A DNA stretch of 64,000 nt from an uncultured Pelagibacteraceae bacterium (GCA_902526645.1 CABZLS010000006.1:1-64000); one strand, 5' to 3'; positions 18,844 to 27,471 are shown, counted from the stretch's first letter. Made by a program: numbers and translations. Notes: a model not told the origin generated them from the letters alone.

Positions 18844-18885
18844 CCCTTAAATTCCCTTATTTGGGAATATATGGGAATATATGGG
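18844..18885 (-). promoter_or_regulatory. MraZ-box-like operator array
   Basis: The plus strand holds three TGGG-type repeats exactly 10 bases apart (GGG at 18863, 18873 and 18883), the period known for MraZ binding sites. Towards mraZ, two CCC triplets at 18844 and 18854, also 10 bases apart, form a mirrored set. The repeats cover the -10 region and the likely transcription start of the mraZ promoter, so bound MraZ would block RNA polymerase. The TGGG motifs are on the template strand relative to mraZ. Confidence 0.72.
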
Positions 18886-18904
18886 TTTTTATAAATAGTG
18901 TCAA
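18876..18904 (-). promoter_or_regulatory. Sigma70-type promoter of the mraZ/dcw operon
   Basis: On the minus strand a perfect -35 TTGACA (18904-18899) is followed by a 17-base spacer and the -10 TATATT (18881-18876). The predicted start near 18869 gives a leader of about 37 bases to the mraZ ATG. The -10 region is overlapped by the MraZ-box-like array. Confidence 0.75.
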
Positions 18905-18991
18905 CAGATACTATTCACAATTGAAAGCCAAATATTGATGGATAAAATTAGTAATAGTGAACATATATAAAAATTTAAAGATTTAATGATA

Positions 18992-19350
18992 GGCCAGATA
19001 AACTATAAGCCGGGTTCTGTCATTTAAACTTATCATTTGTCTAGGCTTAAAATCACTTTTAAGCTCAAGCAACTAACCCTGATGACAAGCCAAGGATGGC
19101 TTTTTGTGTTTAAACAGTGTCATCTCTACTTAGTCTTGCTCTCAGTGGGGTTTTCCAGCGTTCATTGTTACCAATAGAACCGGTGCGCTCTTACCACACC
19201 TTTTCACCCTTGCCATGTTATGGCGGTTTATTTTCTGTGGCACTATCCCTAGGGTTGCCCCCGCCAGGTGTTACCTGGCACTGTATCCTTGTAGAGCCCG
19301 GACTTTCCTCTTAAAATTTTAACTTTAAGCGATAAGTCATTTATCTGGCA
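18992..19350 (-). ncRNA. rnpB: RNase P RNA (bacterial type A)
   Basis: RNase P RNA is the catalytic subunit that removes tRNA 5' leaders. The minus strand has the universal motifs: AGAGGAAAGTCCGGGCTC near the 5' end, GGGTGCGGTAAGAGCGCACCGG-like sequence (here AGGTGTGGTAAGAGCGCACCGG) in the middle, and AGAACCCGGCTTATAG near the 3' end. The ends GCCAGATAAA and TTTATCTGGC are perfectly complementary and form helix P1, which sets the limits to within a few bases. The length of about 359 is normal. The 65-residue ORF at 19117-19314 is a shadow of this RNA. This RNA fills most of the only stretch over 300 bases without a protein gene. Confidence 0.95.
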
Positions 19351-19392
19351 AAAATAACTTATAATTTAATTTATTAATTTCAAGTAATAATT

Positions 19393-20136
19393 TTAAGATT
19401 TTGCAAGTTTTTTACTTATTAATAAACATTCTTTATCAATTTTTCCATTAATTAAATCTTGTCTAAATCGTCTTTGAAAAGCCAAAACAAGATATTTGTT
19501 TTTTTTTTTAAAATTCATCTTTTCAGGTACGGAATAGCCTATTATGGATAAATTTTTTAAAAACAATTTCTCATCTTTTTCAGAAATACAAATTTTTCTT
19601 AAGTTTTTTATTTTATTCATATTTAAGTTATGCCATTTACATAATTTTTTTTTTGCCAAGTAATGCCATGGAAATTTTTCTCCTGGATCTTTTTTTCTAT
19701 TTGGTGCAATATCTGAATGACCTAATATATTTGTTAATTGAATCTTATATTTTTTAATTAAAAATCTTAATAATTTTTTTAGTGCAAAAATTTGTTTTGT
19801 AGAGAAAAATTTGTAACCATGTTCATGACCTGGATTTGAAATTTCTATACCTAAAGAGTACTTATTCAAAGATTTAATTTTTTTCCACTTTGATTTTCCT
19901 GCATGCCACGCTTCGTATAAATCTGGAACTAAATTTAATACATTACCATTATTTTTTATGAAATAGTGTGAACTTACTTTTGATTTATTATCACAAAGTT
20001 TTTGAATTGCCTTTAGCTCACTTTTCATACCAGTATAATGAATTATTATAAATTTAATGTTTTTTTTTGATCTTTTATTAAGATTAAAGTTTTGAGAGTA
20101 ATTTCTTGTCAAATTTAGGCCTATTTTTAATCGCAT
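19393..20136 (-). CDS. AmpD-like N-acetylmuramoyl-L-alanine amidase
   Basis: This Amidase_2 family enzyme cleaves the bond between MurNAc (or anhydro-MurNAc) and L-Ala, probably for muropeptide recycling. The catalytic core is visible: FIIIHYTG with a zinc His, VSSHYFIKNNGNVLNLV, AWHAGKSKW, LGIEISNPGHEHGY, and GHSDIAPNRKKDPGEKFPW with the second His and the zinc Asp. The C-terminal region (LVLAFQRRFRQDLINGKID) resembles a peptidoglycan-binding helix bundle. There is no convincing signal peptide, so a cytoplasmic AmpD-type role is likelier than a secreted AmiD role. It lies upstream of rnpB on the same strand. Confidence 0.88.
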   Translation of the reverse strand: MRLKIGLNLTRNYSQNFNLNKRSKKNIKFIIIHYTGMKSELKAIQKLCDNKSKVSSHYFIKNNGNVLNLVPDLYEAWHAGKSKWKKIKSLNKYSLGIEISNPGHEHGYKFFSTKQIFALKKLLRFLIKKYKIQLTNILGHSDIAPNRKKDPGEKFPWHYLAKKKLCKWHNLNMNKIKNLRKICISEKDEKLFLKNLSIIGYSVPEKMNFKKKNKYLVLAFQRRFRQDLINGKIDKECLLISKKLAKS

Positions 20137-20182
20137 TTATATTAAATAGTGAATTTACATTAAATTTTAATATACTATAAGA

Positions 20183-20977
20183 ATGACTATGTTGAGAAAA
20201 ACTATAATAACACTATTTACAACTTTGGCGCTAACTTTAAATGTTAACGCTGCATCTGATGGTGAATTAATTCTTAAAAAGAATAACCCAGCTGAAGTAA
20301 AAGATTGTTTTGAAAAGATAAACAGGGCGACCTTCGCTTTTAACCAAGCTTTAGATGGTTTAATTTTCAAACCTGTAGCAAGTGCTTATAAAATTATGCC
20401 ATCGCCTATGAGAAGTGGTGTAAGTAATTCACTTGATAACTTATCAAATTTAATAACCATTCCAAATAACATTCTTCAGGGTGAATTTTATAAAGCAGGC
20501 ATTAATACAGTTAGATTTGTAATAAACTCAACTATTGGTATACTTGGAATAATAGACGTTGCTCAACATTTTGGCTTACAAGATTATGAAAAAGAAGACT
20601 ATGGTCAATCGTTGGCCAAATTAGGTGTGGGGCCCGGTTGTTATATTGTATTACCTATTTTAGGTCCAAGCACAGCAAGGGACACTGTTGGATCTGCCTT
20701 CAATTTTTTAGGTGGTGATGCATGGTATAATGTTACTGTAAGAAACGACACTCATCATTTTTCAGATATTGATTATTACTCATCAAAAATAACAAGCGGG
20801 GTTGACTTCAGAGCAAAAAATTATGACTCTATCGAAAATCTTGAACAAAACTCTTTAGACTTTTATGCTTCTGTAAAAAGTCTTTATCTACAAGACAGAC
20901 AACAAAAAATTCTCAACACAAAAAAAATTATTGAAACTCAAAATGATAGTGATTGGGAAGAAATTGACAACAATTAA
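20183..20977 (+). CDS. mlaA: MlaA/VacJ family phospholipid-transport protein
   Basis: MlaA sits in the outer membrane and removes misplaced phospholipids from the outer leaflet for retrograde transport. The family core is clear: DCFEKINRATFAFNQALDGLIFKPVASAY, PMRSGVSNSLDNL, NTVRFVINSTIGILGIIDVAQHFGL, and the DYGQSLAKLGVGPGCYIVLPILGPSTARDTVG block. The N-terminus (MLRKTIITLFTTLALTLNVNA) looks like a cleavable signal peptide but has no lipobox Cys, although enterobacterial MlaA is a lipoprotein. A second ATG two codons in is an equally good start. It is followed by mlaC after 17 bases. Confidence 0.92.
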   Translation: MTMLRKTIITLFTTLALTLNVNAASDGELILKKNNPAEVKDCFEKINRATFAFNQALDGLIFKPVASAYKIMPSPMRSGVSNSLDNLSNLITIPNNILQGEFYKAGINTVRFVINSTIGILGIIDVAQHFGLQDYEKEDYGQSLAKLGVGPGCYIVLPILGPSTARDTVGSAFNFLGGDAWYNVTVRNDTHHFSDIDYYSSKITSGVDFRAKNYDSIENLEQNSLDFYASVKSLYLQDRQQKILNTKKIIETQNDSDWEEIDNN

Positions 20978-20994
20978 TCAAATCACTTAAAATA

Positions 20995-21585
20995 ATGAAA
21001 GATAAGAGAATTATATTAACTTTTTTAATCTATTTATTTTTTTCAAGCAATCTTCAATCTATGGAGCCTGATGTTTTTGTTCAATCAACTGTTAATAGAG
21101 CATCAGAGATATTAACTAAAAATGTTTCTAAAGACACTAAAATGAAAGATTTACAAAATATTGCTAATGAGACTGTCGATATAGAAGGTATTGGCTTCTA
21201 TACTCTAGGGGCGGTAAGAAAAACTTTAAATGAAGAGCAAAAGAAAAAGTATTCCAAATTATTTCACAGTTATTTCTTAATAAGCTTTTCAAGTAGATTG
21301 TCTGAATATACAAATCCAGAAATTGATGTATATGATAAAGAAGTTCTCAATCAAAATTATACAATTGTAAAAAGTTTACTCAAAGGAACTAAAGATAGAC
21401 CTGAGGTAAAGATTGATTGGAGAATTTATACTAAGAACCCAAATAATCCTCTAATAAGAGATTTAATTATAGAGGGGTTAAGTTTAGCAAGAACTCAAAA
21501 AGAAGAGTTCTCGTCAATATTAAATTCAAATGGTGGAAACATAAACGCTCTTTTCAAAACGTTAGAAGAATTTTCAAAAAAATAA
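20995..21585 (+). CDS. mlaC: MlaC-like periplasmic phospholipid-binding protein
   Basis: MlaC ferries phospholipid between MlaA and the inner-membrane MlaFEDB complex. The 196-residue product has a signal-like N-terminus (RIILTFLIYLFFSSNLQS), an early VQSTVNRASEIL helix, and the family pattern DIEGIGFYTLGAVRKTLNEEQKKKYSKLFHSYF. A VDWR-like strand follows (VKIDWRIYTKN), with RDLIIEGLSLARTQKEEFSSILNSNGGNINALFKTLEE at the C-terminus. It lies downstream of mlaA in the same direction. The inner-membrane mlaDEF genes are not in this window. Confidence 0.9.
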   Translation: MKDKRIILTFLIYLFFSSNLQSMEPDVFVQSTVNRASEILTKNVSKDTKMKDLQNIANETVDIEGIGFYTLGAVRKTLNEEQKKKYSKLFHSYFLISFSSRLSEYTNPEIDVYDKEVLNQNYTIVKSLLKGTKDRPEVKIDWRIYTKNPNNPLIRDLIIEGLSLARTQKEEFSSILNSNGGNINALFKTLEEFSKK

Positions 21586-21597
21586 GTTTTAATTCAT

Positions 21598-21674
21598 TGG
21601 TGGGCCCGCCAGGACTCGAACCTGGGACCAATACATTATGAGTGTACTGCTCTAACCAACTGAGCTACAGGCCC
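21598..21674 (-). tRNA. tRNA with CAT anticodon (Met elongator or Ile2)
   Basis: The minus strand folds as a 77-base tRNA. The acceptor GGGCCTG pairs with CGGGCCC, the CCA end is encoded, and the T arm contains GGTTCGAGTCC. The anticodon stem GTACA/TGTAT encloses the loop CTCATAA, giving anticodon CAT. The GGGCC acceptor is similar to bacterial Ile2 (lysidine-modified) tRNAs as I recall them, but I cannot exclude elongator Met. It begins about 12 bases after the mlaC stop, on the opposite strand. Confidence 0.93.
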
Positions 21675-21723
21675 TATGGATAAGATGAAGTTATAACAAC
21701 AATTTTTTAAAAAAAAAACTAAT

Positions 21724-22539
21724 TTATTTTTTTTTTATAAAGTTTCTTAATATTGGTAAATTATATAGAAAAAAACTGACAATCAAAAAAACTTTTTTAA
21801 TTAAAGATATTTCAAGCTTTATCAAAATTATTATGCATTCTTTAAACCATAGATGCTTATTTAATTTCTTATATGGATTATAATGTTTAGAAAGATTCTT
21901 AAAATTTCTTTTATCTTGATTTTCATTTTTAAAAAAAGAAATATCTTTGCAACCATAAATTTTTCCCTTATCTAAAAGATTAAAAATAAATGGTATTTCG
22001 GATGAAATATGATCTCCAAGATTTTTTAATTTTGATTTCCTGTGTAAGTGATTCAAAAATGTGTCGGGGTAATTTCCTTTTATAAAGTTTTTAATTCTCT
22101 CAAATTTATTACAATAAAGTTTTTTTGGTTCTGCATATTTCCTTATAACTTTATTATTGTCAATTTTATCTAAAACGATGATATTGCCAATTACAGAGAC
22201 TATATCTTTATCTGCGTTTAAAATCTCAACAGATTTTTCAATAAAATTGTTACTTATTTTGTCATCTGGATGTAACCATAAAAAATAATCACCTTTTGCA
22301 TAAGCTAATAAATTATTATGATTATAAATAGCACCATAATTTTTATCATTTCTAAAATATTCTAGCTTTTTTTCTTTACAATAAATTTGAACTTTTTCAC
22401 TAAGTTCGTTTTCCGAAAAATTATCTGAAATAATTATTTGTAGATTTGTATAAGTTTGTAATAGTAAATTATCTAAACAAGAAAATATTCTTTTATCATT
22501 GTAGAATGGAACTCCTACTGTTACTAATTCCTGATGCAT
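21724..22539 (-). CDS. Family 2 glycosyltransferase
   Basis: This 271-residue GT-A fold enzyme probably adds a sugar to a surface polysaccharide or glycolipid. The N-terminal signature is VTVGVPFYNDKRIFSCLDNLLLQTYTNLQIIISDNFSEN. The metal-binding area is GDYFLWLHPDDKISNNF, with the DD pair in the place of the DxD motif. The C-terminus is hydrophobic and basic (FLIVSFFLYNLPILRNFIKKK), which may anchor it to the membrane. It is transcribed divergently from the rfbFGC-type genes and may be the transferase that uses their product. The exact donor and acceptor cannot be read. Confidence 0.85.
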   Translation of the reverse strand: MHQELVTVGVPFYNDKRIFSCLDNLLLQTYTNLQIIISDNFSENELSEKVQIYCKEKKLEYFRNDKNYGAIYNHNNLLAYAKGDYFLWLHPDDKISNNFIEKSVEILNADKDIVSVIGNIIVLDKIDNNKVIRKYAEPKKLYCNKFERIKNFIKGNYPDTFLNHLHRKSKLKNLGDHISSEIPFIFNLLDKGKIYGCKDISFFKNENQDKRNFKNLSKHYNPYKKLNKHLWFKECIIILIKLEISLIKKVFLIVSFFLYNLPILRNFIKKK

Positions 22540-22601
22540 ATTATTAATATTCTAAAAGACAGATCTTTGTAAACTATAAAATTTATGCTACTAGATAAAT
22601 A

Positions 22602-23321
22602 ATGAAAGTTGTGATTTTAGCGGGCGGATATGGACTTAGATTTGGTGAGGAAACAACTAAATTACCAAAACCATTAATCAAAATTAACAAAATAGCACTA
22701 ATAGAGTATGTTATGCAAACCTATTTAAATTCTGGTTATAACGATTTTATTATTTGTACTGGGTATAAATCTGAAAAAATATCAAAACACTTCAAAAATA
22801 ATAAAAAGTTTAAAAAAATTAAATGTAAAATTCAAATAATAAAAACTGGTCTCAAAACCAATACTGGTGGAAGAATAAAAAAAATTTCAAGCTACCTCAG
22901 AAAAGATAATAGTGAAAATTTTTTTGTATCTTATGGAGATTGTATTTCAAATGTCAATTTAAGAAATGAACTTAAATTTCATAAAAAACATAAAAAATTG
23001 GCTACACTAGTAGCTGTTACAATGCCAAGTAGATTTGGATCCATTAAAATAAAAAATAATAAAATTTTCAAATTTATGGAAAAACCTATTCAAAAAGATA
23101 ATTGGATTAATGGAGGTTTTTTTATCTTCTCTAAAAAATGTTTAAAACTTTTTAAATCTGATCAAACTATATTGGAGCATGATCCAATGCAAAAACTTTG
23201 TAAACTAAAGCAATTAATGGCTTTTAAACACAAAGGTTTCTGGCAACCAATTGATAACATTAAAGATAAAAATTATGTTGAAAAGATACTTAAAAATAAA
23301 AAAAAGGTTAAAATAATTTGA
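22602..23321 (+). CDS. rfbF: Probable glucose-1-phosphate cytidylyltransferase
   Basis: RfbF joins CTP and glucose-1-phosphate to make CDP-glucose. The 239-residue product has the nucleotidyltransferase start VVILAGGYGLRFGEETTKLPKPLIKI, then NDFIICTGYKSEKI. TNTGGRIKKI, VSYGDCISNV and RFGSIKIKNNKIFKFMEKP follow, and then WINGGFFIF, ILEHDPMQKLCKLKQLMAFKHKGFWQPIDNIKDKNYVE. The EET after the glycine loop, the TGGR, and the FWQP-[MI]-D ending are characteristic of cytidylyl rather than thymidylyl transferases. The next gene is the matching CDP-glucose dehydratase, which supports the substrate. Confidence 0.88.
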   Translation: MKVVILAGGYGLRFGEETTKLPKPLIKINKIALIEYVMQTYLNSGYNDFIICTGYKSEKISKHFKNNKKFKKIKCKIQIIKTGLKTNTGGRIKKISSYLRKDNSENFFVSYGDCISNVNLRNELKFHKKHKKLATLVAVTMPSRFGSIKIKNNKIFKFMEKPIQKDNWINGGFFIFSKKCLKLFKSDQTILEHDPMQKLCKLKQLMAFKHKGFWQPIDNIKDKNYVEKILKNKKKVKII

Positions 23322-23323
23322 TA

Positions 23324-24361
23324 ATGAAAAAAAATTTTTGGCTTAATAAAAGAGTTATAATTACAGGTCATACTGGTTTCGTTGGAGCTTGGTTAACAAA
23401 TCTATTAATCACTGAAAAATGTAAAATTTTTGGAATTTCACTGCCAATTAAAAAAGACGAAAATCGTTTATTCCTTAAAAGTAATATCAAAACAAAAATC
23501 AAAAATTTTTTTTTTGATTTAAGAGATGAGCGAAGATTAAATAAAACAATTAATCATATCAAACCTGACATAATGATTCATTTAGCGGCCCAAAGCATTG
23601 TATCTTTAGGATATGCTATTCCAAATGAAACTTTTGAAACAAATGCTCAAGTGACTTCTAGTATTTTAAATTGTTTAAAAGAAAATAAAAAGATTAAAAG
23701 CATATTAATTTTTACAACTGATAAGGTTTATAAAAACATTAATAATAAAAAAAAATTTGTTGAAAATGATGTTCTTGGAGGTGACGATCCTTATTCAGCA
23801 AGCAAAGCTGCATGTGAAATTATTTGTCAATCATATTATGAAAGTTTTTTTAAAACGAAAGAGGTGCCACTTATTACATTAAGAGCTGGAAATATAATTG
23901 GTGGAGGAGATTGGAAAAAAGATAGAATTATTCCAGATTTAATTAGACATAACTTTGAGAAAAAAAATATGAAAATTAGATCTCCAAAATCGATAAGGCC
24001 ATGGCAACATATTTTAGATGTAATAAGAATCATAAAAAATGTTATAGAACTCTCATCAAATAAAAAAAACTTATCTGGTGCTTACAATGTTTCACCTAAT
24101 AATAGAAATAATGAAATTAGTGTAGATAATTTGATTAATTTAAGTGGTTTAAAAAAACCTAAAATACATGAATCTAGTCTTAAAGAAAAAAAATATTTAT
24201 TTTTAAATTCAAATAAACTTTTTCAAAAATTTAAATTAAAAAATAATTTCAATATCGATAAATCAATAAAAATGACAATAAACTGGTATAAAAATTTTTA
24301 TAAAAAAAAAAATGTAACAAAATTAATCAAAGATGATTTAAAGCTAATAGAAAAAAAATGA
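23324..24361 (+). CDS. rfbG: Probable CDP-glucose 4,6-dehydratase
   Basis: RfbG is an extended SDR enzyme that converts CDP-glucose to CDP-4-dehydro-6-deoxyglucose. Visible are the NAD-binding VIITGHTGFVGAWLTNLL, HLAAQSIV, the TTDKVYKN segment, and the catalytic YSASK in DDPYSASKAACEII. GNIIGGGDWKKDRIIPDLIRH and IRPWQHILD are also hallmark sequences of this family. The ORF track begins with a TTG; the ATG at 23324, just past the rfbF TGA, gives the natural N-terminus MKKNFWLNKRV. It overlaps the next gene as ATGA. Confidence 0.9.
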   Translation: MKKNFWLNKRVIITGHTGFVGAWLTNLLITEKCKIFGISLPIKKDENRLFLKSNIKTKIKNFFFDLRDERRLNKTINHIKPDIMIHLAAQSIVSLGYAIPNETFETNAQVTSSILNCLKENKKIKSILIFTTDKVYKNINNKKKFVENDVLGGDDPYSASKAACEIICQSYYESFFKTKEVPLITLRAGNIIGGGDWKKDRIIPDLIRHNFEKKNMKIRSPKSIRPWQHILDVIRIIKNVIELSSNKKNLSGAYNVSPNNRNNEISVDNLINLSGLKKPKIHESSLKEKKYLFLNSNKLFQKFKLKNNFNIDKSIKMTINWYKNFYKKKNVTKLIKDDLKLIEKK

Positions 24362-24894
24362 TAAAGAAAAATTTAAAAATTAAAGGTGCATACTTATTAA
24401 GCTTGACTAAAAAAGTTGACAATAGAGGTTTCTTTGCAAGAATTTATTGTAAAGAAAGTTTAAAAAAAAAAAAAATTGGAGAAAAAATTAAACAGATAAA
24501 TGTATCTCAAACATTTAAAAAAGGATGTATAAGAGGGTTGCACTATCAAAAAGGTAAATTTGCGGAGTCAAAAAGAATAATTGTTTTAGAAGGTTCAATA
24601 TTTGATGTTCTTATAGATTTAAGAAAAAAATCTCAAACATATCTGAAGAAAATATCAATCAAACTATCGAGTAAAAAATTACAAATGTTAGTAGTGCCTA
24701 GAGGAGTTGCTCATGGATATCAATCTCTTACAAAATTTTCATCAATTTTGTATATTAATGATAATAATTACTCAAAAAAGCATGAAGGTGGAATTAGATA
24801 CAACGATAAAAATTTCAAAATTAATTGGCCAATAAAAAAGATTGTGGCTTCTAAAAAAGATCTTCAATATAAACATTTTAACAATTTAACATGA
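24358..24894 (+). CDS. RmlC/RfbC-family 4-dehydro-6-deoxysugar 3,5-epimerase
   Basis: This cupin epimerase acts on a nucleotide-linked 4-dehydro-6-deoxyhexose; the neighbours make a CDP-linked substrate likelier than dTDP. The 178-residue protein has KVDNRGFFARIYC, GCIRGLHYQKGKFAESKRI with the catalytic His, and VFDVLIDLR-like sequence (IFDVLIDLRKKSQTYLK). It also has LVVPRGVAHGYQSL and GIRYNDKNFKINWP, all as in active RmlC proteins. A run of 14 A residues codes four lysines near residue 37. ATGA overlaps with both neighbours indicate one transcript. Confidence 0.85.
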   Translation: MIKKNLKIKGAYLLSLTKKVDNRGFFARIYCKESLKKKKIGEKIKQINVSQTFKKGCIRGLHYQKGKFAESKRIIVLEGSIFDVLIDLRKKSQTYLKKISIKLSSKKLQMLVVPRGVAHGYQSLTKFSSILYINDNNYSKKHEGGIRYNDKNFKINWPIKKIVASKKDLQYKHFNNLT

Positions 24895-25520
24895 GAAAGA
24901 AAAAAAAAATAATTATTTGGGGATCTGCAGGGCATGGCTCTGCAGTTTTAGATTTAATCAATAATATTGGATTAAGTCTATTTACATTTTTAGATGAAAA
25001 TCCTAAAGCAAAATCAATTAATAAATCTAGATTAATTAAAGGGAAAAAAAATATTTCATCCTTTTTAGAAAAAAAGAATGTTTCAAAAAAATTTTTATAT
25101 ACAGTTGCGATAGGCTCAAATCAAAAAATAAGATTAAATATATATAATAATCTGAAAAAAATGGGTTTTAAAATTCCTACATTAGCTCATAGGACTGCCT
25201 ATATCTCAAGAACCGCAAAAATTAATAATGGTACTCAAATCTTTGCAAATACGAACATTGGTCCAAATACAATAATCGGAGAGAGTTGTATAATTAATAA
25301 TAACTCAAATGTTGATCACGATTGTAATTTAGGAGATGGTGTACACATAGCACCAGGTGCTATTTTGTGTGGTGGAATTAAAATTGGAAACAATACATTA
25401 ATTGGTGCAAATAGCACTATACTGCCGTATTTAAAAATTGGTTCAAATTGTATTATTGGTGCAGGCACAGTTGTTACAAAAAATGTTAAGTCGGGAACTA
25501 TTTATTATAAGAAAAAATAA
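24891..25520 (+). CDS. NeuD/PglD-family sugar O- or N-acyltransferase
   Basis: This 209-residue protein has an N-terminal PglD-type Rossmann half (KIIIWGSAGHGSAVLDLI, FLDENPK) that binds the nucleotide sugar. A left-handed beta-helix of hexapeptide repeats follows (ARTAKINNGTQIFANTNIGPNTIIGESCII). The likely catalytic His lies in NVDHDCNLGDGVHIAPGA, and the end IGAGTVVTKNVKSG is typical. It probably acetylates the sugar made by the cassette or transfers a related acyl group. It is last in the cassette and ends 34 bases before tRNA-Val. Confidence 0.85.
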   Translation: MRKKKKIIIWGSAGHGSAVLDLINNIGLSLFTFLDENPKAKSINKSRLIKGKKNISSFLEKKNVSKKFLYTVAIGSNQKIRLNIYNNLKKMGFKIPTLAHRTAYISRTAKINNGTQIFANTNIGPNTIIGESCIINNNSNVDHDCNLGDGVHIAPGAILCGGIKIGNNTLIGANSTILPYLKIGSNCIIGAGTVVTKNVKSGTIYYKKK

Positions 25521-25554
25521 TTAATTATAATTGATTAAACTTAATTGATCAAAA

Positions 25555-25629
25555 TGGTGGGCCGTGTTGGTTACGCTCCAACTACCCCTGCAATGTCAAT
25601 GCAGTACTCTACTATTGAGCTAACGGCCC
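25555..25629 (-). tRNA. tRNA-Val (GAC)
   Basis: The minus strand folds as a 75-base tRNA with acceptor GGGCCGT, encoded CCA end, D arm TAGCTCAATAGTAGAG, and anticodon stem CTGCA/TGCAG around the loop TTGACAT, giving anticodon GAC for valine. The T arm is GTTGGAGCGTAACCAAC, in which the usual GTTCGA loop is altered to GGAGCGTAA. It lies between the sugar cassette and rpoD. Confidence 0.93.
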
Positions 25630-25644
25630 TATCAGAGCTATTTC

Positions 25645-27471
25645 TTAACTTTCTAAAAAACTTTTTAATTGTTTAGATCTACTAGGATGTTTTAACTTTC
25701 TCAAAGCCTTTGCCTCAATTTGTCTTATTCTTTCTCTAGTTACAGAAAATTGTAGGCCTACCTCTTCTAAAGTATGATCAGTATTCATTCCTACTCCAAA
25801 CCTCATTCTTAAAACTCTTTCCTCTCTTGGGGTTAAAGTAGATAAAATTTTTGTAGTAGCTTCTCCTAAATTAGATTTAATTGCTTGTTCTAATGGTGCT
25901 AGTGCTTTTGTGTCTTCTATAAAATCTCCTAAACTGCTATCGTCTTCATCTCCAACAGGTTTTTCTAAAGATACTGGTTCTTTTGAAATTTTTAAAACCT
26001 TTCTAACTTTATCTAAAGGCATTCTTAATTTTTTTGCTAACTCTTCTGGCGTAGCTTCCCTTCCAAATTCACTCAATATTAACCTTTGAGTTCTCACAAT
26101 TTTATTAATTGTTTCAATCATATGGACCGGTATTCTGATAGTTCTGGCTTGATCAGCAATAGATCTAGTTATAGCTTGTCTAATCCACCAAGTAGCGTAT
26201 GTAGAAAATTTATAGCCTCTTCTATACTCGAATTTGTCAACTGCTTTCATAAGACCTATATTTCCTTCTTGAATTAAATCTAAGAACTGGAGACCTCTAT
26301 TTGTATATTTTTTTGCAATAGAAATAACTAATCTTAAATTTGCTTCAACCATCTCTTTTTTTGCAATTCTAGATTCTTTTTCTCCTTTTTGTACTCTACT
26401 TACCAATTTCTTAAAATCAGTTACTGACATGCCAAGTTTGTGACTAATTTCTATTAATCTTTCTCTAATATTCTTAAATTCATCTTTATTTTTTGCGAAA
26501 AATTGTTTCCAAGTAGCGTTGGTGTCTAAGAATTTTTTGAAATTTGGATTAATTTCATTTCCAATATAAAATTTTATAAATTCATTTCTTGATATGTTAT
26601 GATTTAATGCTAATCGCAAAAGATTTCCCTCTAGAGATATAATTTTTTTGTTTTCAATATAATGTTTTTGAACTAATTCTTCTAATACAGATGGTGACAA
26701 TTGCAAAGATTTTATATTTTCTAAGATCTCACCAACAATTTTATTATAACTTTTTTCTTTAGCGGGAGAAAAATTTTCTGAATTTAATGTACAATTTATT
26801 TTTTCTCTTTGGTATTTAATTAGTTTATTATATTCTTTCGTTAAAGTGTTCACTGTTTTCAAAACTTTTGGTTTTATTTCCGTTTCCATAGCAGCAAGAG
26901 TAGGATTAAATTCTTCATCTGAGTCATCATTTGAATTTTCATCTCCTTCTGCTTCACCTGAGTTTTTTTGTTTTGCACTAGGACCTGTTGTTTCATCTTC
27001 CATATAATTTGTATCAATATCTATAATTTCTCTAACTAAAATTTCATCTTTTTGTAATTTTTCGTTCCACTCAAAAAATTGTTGAGCTGTTATTGGACTT
27101 TGAGTTAATGCGTTTAACATTACATCTTTTCCGGCTTCTATTCTTTTTGCAATTGCTATCTCTCCTTCTCTAGAAAGTAACTCGACCCCACCCATCTCTC
27201 TTAAATACATTCTTATTGGATCATCACTTTTTTCAATTGTTTTACCTTCTTCTTTGGATGAGTTTTCTTTTTTTCTTAAAACTTTGAAATCTGATTTTTT
27301 TTCTACAAGGACTATTTTTTCATCTAAAATATGTATAAAAGCTTGACCTAAATTTTCACTTGATAAATTTCTTTTACCTAAAGATTTACTCAACTCCTCA
27401 TAGGTAATAAAACCTCTATGAGTTCCTCTACCCATTAATCTAGCAAATGATTTAGTAATAATTCTTTCCAC
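25645..27471 (-). CDS. rpoD: Primary sigma factor RpoD (sigma70)
   Basis: RpoD directs RNA polymerase to housekeeping promoters. The 608-residue product has region 1.1-like sequence at the N-terminus, region 1.2 at [29 protein letters not shown], and an acidic non-conserved insert rich in E/D/N. Region 2 is [70 protein letters not shown] and region 4.2 is [22 protein letters not shown]. The apparent start is GTG. It follows dnaG in the same direction after a 66-base gap, the familiar macromolecular-synthesis pairing. Confidence 0.98.
   Translation of the reverse strand: MERIITKSFARLMGRGTHRGFITYEELSKSLGKRNLSSENLGQAFIHILDEKIVLVEKKSDFKVLRKKENSSKEEGKTIEKSDDPIRMYLREMGGVELLSREGEIAIAKRIEAGKDVMLNALTQSPITAQQFFEWNEKLQKDEILVREIIDIDTNYMEDETTGPSAKQKNSGEAEGDENSNDDSDEEFNPTLAAMETEIKPKVLKTVNTLTKEYNKLIKYQREKINCTLNSENFSPAKEKSYNKIVGEILENIKSLQLSPSVLEELVQKHYIENKKIISLEGNLLRLALNHNISRNEFIKFYIGNEINPNFKKFLDTNATWKQFFAKNKDEFKNIRERLIEISHKLGMSVTDFKKLVSRVQKGEKESRIAKKEMVEANLRLVISIAKKYTNRGLQFLDLIQEGNIGLMKAVDKFEYRRGYKFSTYATWWIRQAITRSIADQARTIRIPVHMIETINKIVRTQRLILSEFGREATPEELAKKLRMPLDKVRKVLKISKEPVSLEKPVGDEDDSSLGDFIEDTKALAPLEQAIKSNLGEATTKILSTLTPREERVLRMRFGVGMNTDHTLEEVGLQFSVTRERIRQIEAKALRKLKHPSRSKQLKSFLES

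Noticed and set aside
19117-19314. 65-residue ORF on the plus strand
   Set aside because: It lies wholly inside RNase P RNA on the opposite strand; the protein shows no recognisable features.
24462-24475. Run of 14 A in the RmlC-like epimerase gene as a phase-variation switch
   Set aside because: Runs of 12-13 A or T also occur in ftsI (14290-14301) and in the MidA-like gene (48744-48756), so long homopolymers are background in this AT-rich genome and not specific to surface genes.
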